Source of the DNA: Sanderia malayensis
Lineage: Eukaryota; Cnidaria; Scyphozoa; Semaeostomeae; Pelagiidae
Direction of reading: 5' to 3'
Length of the DNA: 64,000 nt
NCBI GenBank assembly: GCA_013076295.1
Contig: RQOL01000772.1
Span: forward strand, 3,935,087 to 3,999,086
Shown here: positions 48,301 through 60,700 of the stretch, in pieces
Layout: each line of letters starts with the position of its first letter
Numbering within the stretch: the first letter of the stretch is position 1
Made by a program: the position numbers and the translations under genes
Notes under the pieces: model-generated
What the model was told of the DNA's origin: nothing
Seen by the model: only the letters and a program-made list of their open reading frames with translations
Database searches by the model: none

Positions 48301-51288
48301 GGCTTGCTTGAACAAGACAAAGCGTGAATTTCTTTGCTCGTTGCTTCCTTCGTGAAAAAATGAGACGCGAATAAAATGTACAGAGCTTGTAACACAAACA
48401 ACAAATATTTATTTAGTTGACATGAATAATGATTTAACGTTGTTAAATACCGTTTCTTCGTTCCTTTCACCAAACATCAGGCCAACATTGAAATCGAAAT
48501 AGTCTTGAAACGACGTGAGAAAGTAGTTTTGCAATACGTATGAAGCCGCTACATAAGGAATCAAACGCCATTGCTGAAAAATGACGGGATGGTAAAAAAT
48601 TATATCTCTGCTTCAAAATAAATGATAAAACTGTTTAGTCTTGCGTAATATATGCTGAAATTTCACTGATATTTCAGTTGAAACTCGACTGATATACCTC
48701 TGTCCAAACGTGATTGCACCTGTTTGAGCTTGACGAATAAACTTGCTCAAATGTGTCAGGAAAACTTGGTGAAACATGCCCAATGTGACCCCTAAATCTA
48801 TTAGAAACAAAACTACCATACCTGCAGACTTTCATACCTGCATTTGATACTCCAGTACGGGCACTTCAACACCGGGGGTAGGTCCAAACTGTTTTCTTAC
48901 CGCTGAATATCTGCAAGAAAATAATTCCAAAAATATTGGAAAAGATCAAAGAAAAATAAGACATGTAACGCCTTTCGTTGTAGTCCTTTCAAAATGTACC
49001 TTATGGCAATAGTAAGTGCCGTTCTGAGAGTTGCGATGCCCATACCAGTTATGCTGACTCTGCCTCCAGACAATGCACCAAGTGATGCACTGAACCTCTT
49101 CTTTGGGTCCTTGATCTTCGATACATACTCTCCACCAGGCGTGACATCGGCTCCTTTGTTCATTAAATTGATCCGTGGTATCCTCACATGGTCAAAAGAC
49201 GCAAATCTAAAAAGGTAAACATTAGCAAAATATGTTTAAGCACCTACAGGGTGTAAAATTGTGGAGCTGGAGGGCTACATTCGTGGAGCTACACAGCTTA
49301 AACTTGTGGAGCTGCAAAGCATTAACTCTTGGAGCTCCAAAGCATTAACTCATGAAGCTCCAAAGCATTAACTCGTGGAGCTGCAAAGCATTAACTCATG
49401 GAGCTCCAAAGCATTAACTCATGGAGCTGCAAAGCATTAACTCGTGGAGCTACACAGCTTTAACTCGTGGAGCTTCAAAGCATTAACTCGTGGAGCTGCA
49501 AAGCATTAACTCATGGAGCTGCAAAGCATTAACTCATGGAGCTCCAAAGCATTAACTCATGGAGCTGCAAAGCATTAACTCATGGAGCTGCAAAGCATTA
49601 ACTCATGGAGCTTCAAAGCATTAACTCATGGAGCTCCAAAGCATTAACTCATGGAGCTGCAAAGCATTAACTCATGGAGCTGCAAATCATTAACTCATGG
49701 AGATGCAAAGCATTAACTCATGGAGCTCCAAAGCATTAACTCATGGAGCTGCAAAGCATTAACTCGTGGAGCTACACAGCTTTAACTCGTGGAGCTTCAA
49801 AGCAGTAACTTGTGGAGCTGCAAAGCTTAACTCATGGAGCTGCAAAGCTTAACTTGTGGAGCTGCAAAGCATTAACTCATAGAGCTGCAAAGCTTTAACT
49901 TGTGGAGCTACATGACTTTGACTCAAAGAAGGGCAGTAACTCAAAAGAATATGCATGCTCACCCGTTTCCAATACCATTCAGAGCCAATTTCCTCCCCAT
50001 GTCTCCAACAGTAACTCCAGGCAATGGCAGTAGCGTTGCTGGATCTCTCACAGGAACGACAAAGCTATGCAAGCCATGACATACTCCGTCGGGGGTATAT
50101 AGCTGGGCATACAACAATGCATGAGTTGCACCATCACCAAGGAGACCAGACCAGCACTTCATAGCTTCATTGTCAGGAGTATTGATGATAAATTCCTGAA
50201 AATAAACAAAACATTCTAAGGCTTAGCATTGCCAAAAATTTATTGGGGTAAAACAACTCTGGAGATTAATACAGCCTTTACGGTAATACCCCTGTTCAGG
50301 GCTGAATTCTGGGGGGGGGTTGCACCACCTGCACAGCTTAGACGTATGTCACAGATTTTGGGCAACAGCATTAAAATGATGGCATTACTTTTCTTTGGTT
50401 GTCAAAATTGCTTGCAAGTAATCTAAGCAGTAAAAGGAATTTTAACAATACCTGCGTGCTTGGATCATATGTTGCTGTGGTTCTCATTGCCTTTGTGTTA
50501 CTTCCATGACTGATTTCAGTCAATGCAAAACAGCCATATGCCTGCAAATGGGATACAGTTAATAATAACACATGATTGTCTGATTTGCAATGCAGTGGTG
50601 CAAGAATGTACTTACAATCAAATAAATTAAAAGAAGGGTACATTAAATGAGATTCCAGGTGTGATAGAGATAATTTCCATTGCTCTATCTTATTGTTCTA
50701 GGTGTACAAGTGTGGTGGTGCATTGTAGAATGGACACTGTAGAATGGACAACCACATACCTCCATTCTCTGTACTTTTTCTGCAAGCTCATGCATCTCCT
50801 TATGTGTCGAAGATGACTTGACAGTTCCTCCAAACATCTACATTAACGAAGAAAAGCTTTGTTTGTAATTTCACAGCAATTAAAGAGCATTACTTTGAAA
50901 ATTAAGAAATCTAGTGTGGTGTGGATAGTTGATGAAAGCTCACAGTCGCACTGAGTCCGTGTCTCGCAAGGAGTTCCCAGGACAACACACCAAGGGAAAT
51001 GGTGAAGTAGGCCGCACTTAATGGATGCATCATGGTTGTCTCTGGCGTTTGAAAACGGTATGCAGTCCATTTTTTCGTCCTCAAATGGCAAAGATGCCTG
51101 TATTTATCCAAAGGCATCTGTCCAGTAACCTCTTCCTCTGTCATGTGGAAAAGTGGGTCTTTTTCCAAGGTGTTCCACATCTCCTTTATCAGCTTCAAGG
51201 ATTCTTGATCTTCGAAATAATCCTGTATGTCTTCAATGCCATACTTCGCTTGATTTCTGTAAACATCTAAGGGTCCTGAAGATGACAT
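45316..51288 (-). CDS. ACOX3: Peroxisomal acyl-CoA oxidase 3-like (pristanoyl type), copy 1
   Basis: Sixteen exons: 50944-51288, 50760-50837, 50452-50541, 49963-50195, 49000-49206, 48838-48910, 48451-48573, 48227-48347, 47611-47733, 47408-47506, 46960-47045, 46797-46865, 46325-46460, 45822-45889, 45627-45713 and 45316-45426. The frame closes at 682 residues. The first ATG in frame is 51288. Seen in order: N-terminal [10 protein letters not shown]; the FAD/substrate region [78 protein letters not shown] (with the family's catalytic Glu); and the C-terminal tripeptide SKL, a strong PTS1 signal. The family oxidises branched or long-chain acyl-CoA to 2-enoyl-CoA, making hydrogen peroxide in the peroxisome. 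Overall pattern is closest to ACOX3. It is divergently paired with copy 2. Confidence 0.95.
46176..46256. repeat. Short tandem repeat, ATATCAACGTAG-type
   Basis: Six or so 12-14 bp units alternating GATATCAGCGTA and GATATCAACGTA in an intron of ACOX3 copy 1. Confidence 0.75.
46656..46770. mobile_element. MITE family 2, partial copy in ACOX3 copy 1 intron
   Basis: Begins CAGTAAACACCCGCGTATAA after TA and continues with two copies of CCTATTGTTCAAATACAATA, as in the copy at 16083. The inverse right end is not found, so it is truncated. Confidence 0.5.
47078..47160 (+). repeat. tRNA-derived SINE-like sequence in ACOX3 copy 1 intron
   Basis: An A-box-like GTGTGGTTAAAGCGCTGG is followed by a B box, GGTTCGATTCC (47135-47145). 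Acceptor-stem pairing is poor, so a working tRNA is unlikely. It is probably a tRNA-derived repeat. Confidence 0.5.
47920..48113. mobile_element. MITE family 4, related copy in ACOX3 copy 1 intron
   Basis: Shares AATGTTGTCTTTCGATCAGA, GGGGATGAAGGATGCGTGC and the end TTTTGTCCACTATTG with the element at 54514-54746. The right end is followed by TA. The left end is unclear. Confidence 0.5.
49261..49918. repeat. 23-bp minisatellite in ACOX3 copy 1 intron
   Basis: About 28 tandem copies of a 23-bp unit made of GGAGCTGCAAAGC followed by ATTAACTCAT. Variants include CTCCAAAG, CTACACAG and CTCGT. It fills most of the intron between exons 4 and 5 (49207-49962). Confidence 0.92.
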
Positions 51289-51565
51289 CCTTGCTTGCAC
51301 CTCCTCTCAAAGCAATCCGAGAGATAAAAGGCAATATGTGGTATAGAAGTTACAGTTAAGTGGCATGACAGCCTCGCATGGAGGCATGCTGCTCAAAAAG
51401 CTCAAAGTGTGAGAAAAAAGACCCCCTCCCTCCCCCCACACTCCCACCACAGGCCACAACCTTCCTGCACCTGCATCAATCAGCTTGCAATCCTTTTGTG
51501 TGTGACACAGTTATTTGGTAATACTCTACTGTTAAAGACCCAAAATACTCTCAAATATTTCCACA
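51289..51565. promoter_or_regulatory. Shared divergent promoter region of the two ACOX3 genes
   Basis: A 277-bp spacer between the two start codons must hold both 5' untranslated regions and core promoters. It includes a C-rich block near 51421-51445 (CCCCCTCCCTCCCCCCACAC on the plus strand). No clear TATA box is visible. Confidence 0.55.
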
Positions 51566-54500
51566 ATGGCACTCGATGTCTATAGAAAGCAAGCTAGTAT
51601 TACGATCGAAGATATCCAAGACCACTTCGACGATAAACAATGCATAGCAATGAGGAATAAAATTTGGTCGACCTTGGAAAATGACCCCTTGTTTAATTCG
51701 AGAAGTGAAGAAGAAGTGACAGGTCAATTGTCTTTGGATGAAGTTCGGCACCTCAGTCAGTTGCGAGCAAGGAAACTCTGCCAATATGAGTTTGTTAAGG
51801 CTGATGACATGATACAGAACCCATTGGTTGGTGCTGTTTTGAACAATTCCATTGCAATGTACGACTGGGATTGTGTGACAAAATATTTATTGCACTTGAC
51901 GGTAAGCATACTTCACATAAAAGAAGCATTAATAAGTGGAAATGTATTCTTATTTTTACTAGAATTTATATTGCCTATTTTTCCCCACTAGATGTTTGGA
52001 CATACCATTAAAGGGGCCACAACGAAAGCTGATCTTCTTGACATTGCTGACAAATCTGATAACATGGAGGTATATGATAGTTCGCTGTTAAAAATTCTGA
52101 GATCTTATTAGTTTCTTGTATCCCAAATATCTACGACAATCACATTGCATCCCAGGTTTTTGGATGTTTCGCTTTGACTGAAATTGCTCATGGTAGCAAC
52201 ACAAAGGGTATGAGAACCACAGCAATATATGACCCGAAAACTCAAGTAAGCCTTTTTGCAAGATCTGTCAACTCTCCTCACTACCAGACCTATAAATTCC
52301 AACCAAAATCTTAACTGTATCATGCTGTTTGCTTACCTGTTTTTAATTTCATAGGAGTTTGTTTTGAACACTCCAGATCACGAGGCAGTCAAGTGCTGGG
52401 CAGGGAATATGGCTCTTACAGCAACACATGCAATAACCTATGCTCAGTTGTACACTCCTGATGGAGTGTGCCATGGTTTGCATCAATTCATCATTCAGAT
52501 ACGAGACATGAAAACTGGGCTACCATTTCAAGGGATCATAGTTGGCGACATGGGCAAGAAACTTGGCATGAACGGAATAGATAATGGGTAAGTGGTGTAA
52601 CTTTTTAAGTTTGCAACATAATAGTGGTTAAAAGCCCTGCGATGCTTATGATTTGCTCAAATTCTGTACACATCCTGACTTTTAGCCACAATTGTAGATT
52701 GTTTATAGTTTATAGCAGAGGGAGTTTGAAGAAAAATAAGCAATTCCTCTCTTTTTATCTCTGAAAAGGACTTCTTGACTTGATGTGTTTACTTTTTCCT
52801 GCAGCTTTCTCGAGTTCAAGAATTTTCGAATCCCTCTAGGGAATTTGTTGAATAAGAATGCAGGTGTGACTGTGGAAGGAAAGTACGTATCAGCAATAAA
52901 AGATCCAAAGAAACGTTTTACTGCTGCACTTAGTACGTTATCTGGTGGAAGAGTTAGTATCACTGGACATGGTGTGACAAATCTTAAATCAGCCTTGACT
53001 ATAGCAATAAGGTATTTCATGTTGCTTCCATTTTTGTGCTTACTTTGTTGATTACTGATTCAATCACTGATTAAAGTTGTTTAACGACTGAGTGAGTGTT
53101 TGGTTGATTAACCAATTGATTCAACAATTCAATGACTGATTCAATGATTACTTGATTGATCACAGTGATCAATCAAGTAATAAACTGTGATTGTTGTACT
53201 ATACTATGCTATGCTATAATCCTATACTACTTTATATTACCATGTAGAATATATATTATATATCAAGCTATGGTATTCTAATTTCGTAGTTTGATACAAA
53301 TATGTAACATATAGTTTGATCATGCACTCGTCCACAGGCAACCCACAGAATCACTAATATATTCACTTTCAATCAAAGGTACTCTGCCGCTCGTAAGCAA
53401 TTTGGTCCAACTGACGATGAAGAAATACCTGTTCTTGAATACCAAATGCAGGTACAGTTTTTAATTTTTCACTATTTTTATCTGCAATACCATCACTGCA
53501 AGGCATGAACACGAGGAGCTGCATGGCTTTGACGTATAATCTTTGAATCGTGCACAAAATGTATTCATTTCTTCGTTCTCTTAGCAATGGCGACTGATTC
53601 CTTACGTGGCTGCCATCTTTGCTCTCGACAACTACTTTCGAACGTCGTTCACTGACTATTTCAACATGCAGCTGAAACTAATGTTTGGTGAAAGGGACGA
53701 AAATGCGGTGAGTATAGCACAAATCGTAACTGGAATAACCACGTAGATGTCTTTCGCAAATCATACCATGCATACAGTACTAGGTATTGCGTTGTATTAA
53801 TGTGTATGGATGGTGTTGTATTTGTCATTTGGCCGTAGGGTGCCATGGATAAGGAGATACACGCCCTTGCTTGTGCAAGCAAGCCACTAAGCACGTGGAC
53901 TGCAAGAGATGCCATTCAGGAATGTAGAGAGGCGTGTGGAGGGCATGGCTACTTGGCTGGTAACATTGATATTCAGTTGCTACCCTAATTTGCTTTTGTA
54001 TCAATCTTTGTGCACCCTTTGCTTTATGCAAGCAGTAACGTTTGACGCAAATATCATACAGGGTGTGCATATTGTATAATGCAACGAGTTAAGTGCTAGT
54101 CAGCAAACCTCTGCATTCACGTATATCCACACATGAAACAAAAGAATATGCAGGAATGTCCAATTGTTAGCCAATCCTGGGCTGTTTGGCTTTTTAAATA
54201 CGAGGACACAATTGCCTGAAAACACGCCATCCCATACTCTGTCTCAGTGAGTCCAAAATTGCATTTGTTTTTAAATCTGTTATGCGTTTAAATTTACAGT
54301 GAACAGACTGGGATACCTTCGCGATCACAGTGATCCAAGCTACACATACGAAGGGGACAATAACATGCTACTGGGACAGACAAGTAATTATCTATTGGCA
54401 ATACTTGACGCCAAACAGAACGGTATGTTGCTCGACAGTTCTTCACTGTTTTTCAAACCCGCATTTTTTAACTACAGGTTAACCGATAGTCTAACGAAAT

Positions 54501-56771
54501 ACGCCTTTAACCGCAATAGTGGACAAATATCCGTGGAACACTTGTAAAATACGGAAAAAAGGCTATCGAAAAATCTATCATGGGCTTTATTCCGTCCCCC
54601 AATTTGACCCCCACATGGGTTTTATTCCAAAACAAAATAATGTTGTTCTCTCAATCAGACCCTTGTGATCGAGGAGGGGGATGAAGGATGCGTGCGAAAT
54701 TTGCAACATTCGTCCAAAAGTGTCCCAGAACTTTTGTCCACTATTGTACCTCACATTTCTTTTCTGCACGGGCACCGTATATGCCATTGTTGTTGTACCT
54801 GGTGTTTTATTCAAAGGTAATAGAATTTCATCTCCTCTTGGCTCCGTTAACTTTTTGGACAGATACGAAGAGATCTTGTCAAATGGTTACTCAATGGATA
54901 TTACATCTCCTGAAGGTATTGCTTTACTTAAAGGATAATGATGACGATTATGATGACACGAGTTTTTTTTAAGAGAAAACTGAAAACTTCCCCCAGCCTC
55001 AATATTCTCAAGAATTTTCGATTTTGAACCTGAAATTATCCTTACTTGCATTATTCCTAACCGACCCCTGCTTTGCTTCGTGAGAGTTCAGATAAATGAT
55101 AAACCTAGCTTTATTTCTATATTATTCTTATTAAAGAGATTTGAGCTTTGATATTTTCATAGACATTATTCTTAAAGAAAAAAGTGAAAAGTGTATAATA
55201 TGAAAATCATAAATGATGTAAATAATAAGTGATGATGATGTTGTTACTTCTTAAGGGATACTAAAAGCTTACGACTGGTTGGTGTGCTATCTTTTGGCAC
55301 AAAGTTCTAAGAAGCTAAATATGGAGCTAGCAAGCGGAAAGGTACATGATTCTTGGACCACGTTTTTATGTTTGGTGAAACTTGTTTAGCAAAATACTTA
55401 TCGTGTACAAAATTTTTGATAAGAACAAACCATATATTTTTTTAATAAGAACTAAGATATTTTTACGGCTTTGTGAATTTAAATCGAATTTAAATGCTTG
55501 GAACATTTTAGAAACTTTTTTGGCTTGAATCTAAAAAATTAATTGGATCATTCAATGGTTTACTTAAAGTTAGTTAGTTAGTTTATTAAAAAAGTACGTG
55601 TAATATAAATGGAATTTTTGTCTATATCACAGGATGAATTCACAGCTCGAAATGACAGCCAAGTTTATGCATGTCGCTCGTTGGCTCTTGCCTTTATTGA
55701 GGTATGATTCGCGGTTTTTTATAATTCCTCGCACGATATTACTCTTTCACTGCATCACTGTTATTCTAATTTTCAACTTTTAAATTGCTTATTGATTTTC
55801 CAGCGAGTTGTCGTGGAAAGGTTCTATCGTAAAGTATTTCAAAGTGGCATATCTGACAAACTTCGGCCCGTTTCGCAAAGAATGTTCCAGCTTTATGGGT
55901 TATGGAGCTTAGATAGACACCAAGCAACGCTTTTTCAAGGTACAATCGAATTTTTTTTTGTTAGTTGACTGTATGCATCGGAATATTGTTTTGATTTGCT
56001 CTTATTTTTGTCTGCTTGAAAGAACAGCGTTGTTTTATGATAGTTATAAGAAAGAATGGTCCAAGAGTTGTATAATTTTAGGGATAGTGGATGGTTGAAT
56101 AAAACCCAGAAAAAGAAAAATTTGCGGGTTGATAATTTTTTTTTGCAATTTTACGAATGCATGTTTTCCCACGATTTTTTTCCCACTGTAGTTATTTTCA
56201 TTGTCACTCTCGCTGCGAAGTAAACTTTGTTGACATTTAAATATACTCTTTTGTTCTATGAATAGGTGGCTTTTTGAAAGATGGAAATGTTGTAGAAGTT
56301 ATACACGATTCTATTATTCGGCTTTGCTCCGAGGTAGTATGAGAAAAGATTTTTTTTGTTCGATGTGGCACTATTTTGGAATTATATTCAGGAATTTGAG
56401 AAAAAGCACCTAGAATATTTTGCATATGTTTACTTTTGTTCATTTTAGTTGAAACCAGATGTTTTGACATTGGTTGAGAGTTTTGCTCCTCCGGATTGGA
56501 TTCTTCAATCCCCTATTGGACACAGCAACGGAATGGTAAGTCAAATATCATGTTTATGTTTTCGAAAATTTATTTCTTTACGTGTTTTATTTTTTCTGTC
56601 GTCTTGTCTTCTTCTAGTGGCTCAAATCATTTAATTAAATTTTTTCTGTTTCAGCCATTAAAGAATCTTTATGACAACTTCATGAATGACCCGAAGAAGA
56701 GAGAAAAAATATCTTGGTGGAATGATGTTTTGAATCGACCAAAAAGTGAAAAAATTGCAAGCAGACTTTAA
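51566..56771 (+). CDS. ACOX3: Peroxisomal acyl-CoA oxidase 3-like (pristanoyl type), copy 2
   Basis: Sixteen exons: 51566-51901, 51992-52069, 52156-52245, 52355-52587, 52805-53011, 53379-53451, 53585-53707, 53839-53959, 54300-54422, 54817-54915, 55256-55341, 55633-55701, 55804-55939, 56266-56333, 56449-56535 and 56655-56771. The frame closes at 681 residues. Every intron sits at the same codon and phase as in copy 1, and exons 2-15 have equal lengths, so the pair arose by inverted duplication of an intron-bearing gene. Motifs: [55 protein letters not shown] and [10 protein letters not shown] with the catalytic Glu. The C-terminus is SRL, a PTS1 variant usually weaker than the SKL of copy 1. 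The same reaction is expected. Introns are shorter than in copy 1. Several acceptors are AAG rather than CAG or TAG. Confidence 0.95.
53151..53181. repeat. Perfect short hairpin in ACOX3 copy 2 intron
   Basis: TACTTGATTGATCA, then CAG, then TGATCAATCAAGTA form an inverted repeat within a GATT-rich stretch. No function is evident. Confidence 0.6.
54514..54746. mobile_element. MITE family 4, copy in ACOX3 copy 2 intron
   Basis: Begins CAATAGTGGACAAATATCCG and ends CAGAACTTTTGTCCACTATTG. The ends are inverted repeats. It is related to 35107-35374 and to the copy near 47920-48113. It lies between exons 9 and 10. Confidence 0.6.
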
Positions 56772-57758
56772 ACATTTTTCGAATTTCATGATTCTGGAAT
56801 TCAAAACAACAGACGCTCGAAACTAATTCACCGGCGTTATGTTTAATAATTATAACAAATAATTTCAATGCAAAGTTATCTTAATCAAATGCAAAACTTT
56901 ATAATATTTTAGATTGTTTTTGCAGAATACAATTTCGAAAGTTGCACCCCAAAATCGCATAAGAGTGCCCGTGTAAGATTTGCCAGAGAAGGCGAGGTAT
57001 ATACCGATACTAAAATTTTATAAAAACATACGACTCACCTTGTAAGATACTGCTAACGGGAAAAGGAACCATTTTCTGCAATTTACTGCACTTTTTAGCC
57101 ATTTCCTCTCGCCATTACACTTCCAACTTGACCTATTGACTGGCCTGACCAACTGAAATAAAATTACAGCAACAAAATCACACGAGGGGCAAATGATGAC
57201 ATCATATGTTCTCCCCAGTCTTCTTGGCCATCCTTTGGCAATTCTTGCATGGTCCCTTGAGGTGCAAATTTCTTGCTTTTACGCTTTTAAACCAAAATAA
57301 ATGCTTTAAGATTGTTAAATATTGAAATCTATTTGTCAGCTGAGAATTAAAAAACAGAATGAAAAACAGAAGTTAATACTGCTTAATTCTTCAAAACAAT
57401 AGAATATGCTCTTGTATAGTATACAGAAATGACTTGGTTAGGCTCCCAATTAAAGGCTTGTTTACAATATTATAAGACCTGAACCGCCTGTAGGGTTATC
57501 AAACTTTGGGCAAGTTTAAAGTAAACAAGCCCAAAAGGGTTGTTAATTAAAATTGACTTGCAGGAGTACGATGCTAACATAAGTCCAAAACTACGAAAAA
57601 TCTGGATTCTGGCACTAAAGCTGGAAGCTCCGGGCAGAAATTCACATCGTTATCGCACACGCAAATGTTTAAAAACAGTAATTAAGTTTAGCTTAGTTTT
57701 TTGTGCCACTATTTGTTGTTAGTTGCGTTAGTTATCACAGGTGTAGTAAATTTCAAAA
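56772..57758. other. Convergent intergenic region between ACOX3 copy 2 and TRAF
   Basis: About 1 kb of AT-rich sequence, presumably with both 3' untranslated regions. No exon or RNA gene was recognised. Confidence 0.4.
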
Positions 57759-60700
57759 TCAAGGTTCACTACTACCATCACAATCAATTGTGATTTTGAT
57801 GAATATAGTATCGTCCCTGATGTAGCCCCTGGACTCAACATCTTCCTGCTTGGCAAATTTGGCACCTCCAAAACTGGCGTTCTTCTCCAGTCGAGGACGG
57901 CCGAGGAATGGCTCGTTCTCTTGACACGGATTCGGTTTGATGCTAAATTTGATGTGCTTCCTGGCAGAAGTGTCATCTTGTTGATCAAGAAGGTAGAAAG
58001 TGACACGAAAGTCGAAAGGCCATTTCAACAAAGCATCGTACGCACCTGGAATTAAAATAATAAGGCTTTACATAATACAGCATAGCATAGCATAGCATGG
58101 CATAGCATAGTATAGCAAAGTATAGCATAGCGTTGCATGGCATGGCATGGCATAGTATAGCATAGTTAGCATAGCATTGCATGGCATGGCAAGGCATGGC
58201 TTGGCATATCATAGCATAGCATAGCATAGCATACCATAGTATGGCATAGCATAGCATGGCATAGCATACCATACCATAGCATTGCATAGCATAGCATAGT
58301 ATAGCATAGCATAGCATACCATAGTATGGCATAGCATAGCATGGCATAGCATACCATACCATACCATAGCATAGCATTGCATAGCATAGCATAGCATAGT
58401 ATAGCATAGCATAGCATAGCATAGCATGGCATGGCATAGCATAGCATAGCATGGCATGGCATAGCATAGCATAGTATAGAATAGCATAGCATACCATCGT
58501 ATAGCATAGTATACCTAGCATAGCATAGCATAGCATGGCATAGCATAGAATAGCATAGTATACCATATAAAAGCATAGTATAGCATAACATAGAATAGAA
58601 TAGTATAGCATAGCATAGCATAGTATTGTTGTGGTATGGTATGTATGAAGCATCAACAAGTCCAAATATGTTTACCTCGTAAGACACTGACAAAAACAGA
58701 CACGTGTGAGCCTTTGCCTTTACCATCGCCATTTAAGCAGACGGACGCGGCTAATCTGTATCCGTGTTTGCTGGTGGTAAAACTCGGACTGAACAACGTG
58801 GTGGTCGATCCTGCTTTGGCCTCTTTCAACTTCCTTGCGTAATCCTCGATTCTCCAGATGAGCTGATTGCGAGAGATGCGCTCCAGATCGCCAAGTCTTT
58901 CCTGGTGATTTTGCAGCAAATTCAAATGATCTTGCAGCTGCACGTCGTTGTTATCGAGCCTCCTTCCCTGGTCCATAACGAGGTCGTATATCAAACGCAC
59001 GTGCTCAATGATACCGGTCTTGTAATGCTTTGGCAGCTTCTCTCTGCTGCACTGTAATGCATAAAATAACAATACAATTCATATTGCGCACAGGACGAGC
59101 AACAATATTGCCGCATGCTAATACATTAACGCTCCTCGCATTGTAAACAATGTATTATGTAATATGAAGTGTCTTGATGCCTACCCTATGCGGGCAACCA
59201 ATGTCTTCATATTGGCACATGATCTTCGTTCGAGGACACTCTTGCTCGATGTGAGCATCAAGCTGAAAAATAAAAGGCATTAAATGCATACATATTCCAT
59301 AATGAACGATTATATACACATACGCGCCCCACGATAAGAGAAAAGTTTCTCTCGAAATGCTATAGTCATAAACAATCCTGGTTATGATATGATAAAATTC
59401 ACAGAACGGACAAACGTAACAATATTCATGATTATTCAACAGTGTTATAGCAAAACTGGTGGTGCTATAGCGTACATAAGACCAGGCATAGCCAAGTCAT
59501 TGGCAAGGTCAGTAACTTGTCACGAGTCAAAAAACGCTGACATAAGACAGGCTACAGGTGAAACTATTCACTCTCTGGCAAACGCAAATGCCTTGCCTTG
59601 CCATGCATGAATAGATATGTTAGTTAAATAAGGTCAGTGTATGGTAATTATCTAGCAACCTCTTCACGCGGAATTGTCAACTTCTTGTCACACTTGTTAG
59701 GGCACGGCAACGGGACTTTTTTGCAATCTTCTAAATGTTGCTGAAATGAAAACAGAAACACTTGTTCATTTCATATTCCATAAATACCAAAGTGTTGAGA
59801 ATCGCCAGCTTTGAGAATCTACTAAGTATGAAGTATAGTTGATAACCACAGTTGCATGGAACGCATTACTGCTTGAGCAGTAGTACTAAGTAAGTGAATG
59901 TATTTCGCATAGCATAAGGCAACCAACATACCCTTTTCTCCTCCCTCAAATGTCTCTCGTCGCAATAGGCGCAGGGAATGATCCTTTTGGGACAATCTTT
60001 ATCCAGATGCTTTTGCAAAAATCTGCGTTGAAACTTTGCACCACAATCGTTGGCACAAAGAATATCGGCGTAGTCGCACTTCTCATTATGAATCTACAAG
60101 CAAAGGAAATGAGAGAAATGAGATGAGTAGGACATATACACGCACGATTGATATTCAACGTACATGAAAATAAGCAAGAGGCAGTATGTGATCCGGGGGT
60201 ATTGACATACCAGGACTTCACCGTAAGTGCCTTTCCATGTGCACCCCCAATCGTTGTTGCTGCAGATCACTTCGAGCGCCAATATCTCTTTGCTGAAAGC
60301 TTTATCAACTTTTGGCTGAAAAGAGAATGATGCGATTTGCGATTCAGTAACAATGTTAGATACTATTACGATTGCATAGTGTCTAAGCAGAGCAAATTGG
60401 ATAGTCTTCACGTGCCTTCTCTTTCTCAAACGATGCTTGGTCAACTGGACACCTGGGTTCGACCCTGAGGAATCAAAGAAATTAATGTGTAAAAACTGAA
60501 TTGTGGAAGCATTAGGATGCTTGCGGGAAGCCGTTTAGCAAGAATGTTTCCAAAAACTGAAATGAATACAGGTGGCTGTTTCTCTCTTGTGTAAAATAAA
60601 CAATTGAATCTCAAAACATAAGCATGCATATCAACTACAACCAGCAATACAGTAAACACCCGCATATAAGAATCAATGGATTAAGAACCTTCAGGGTGAT

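Noticed and set aside
49261..49918. Regular repeat considered as a CRISPR array
   Set aside because: Units are directly abutting with no unique spacers, and the host is a eukaryote.
57985..58732. ORFs of up to 226 codons made almost wholly of Met, Leu, Cys, Tyr and Ala
   Set aside because: Translation of a CATAG pentamer microsatellite; only the outer parts overlap real TRAF exons, in one frame.
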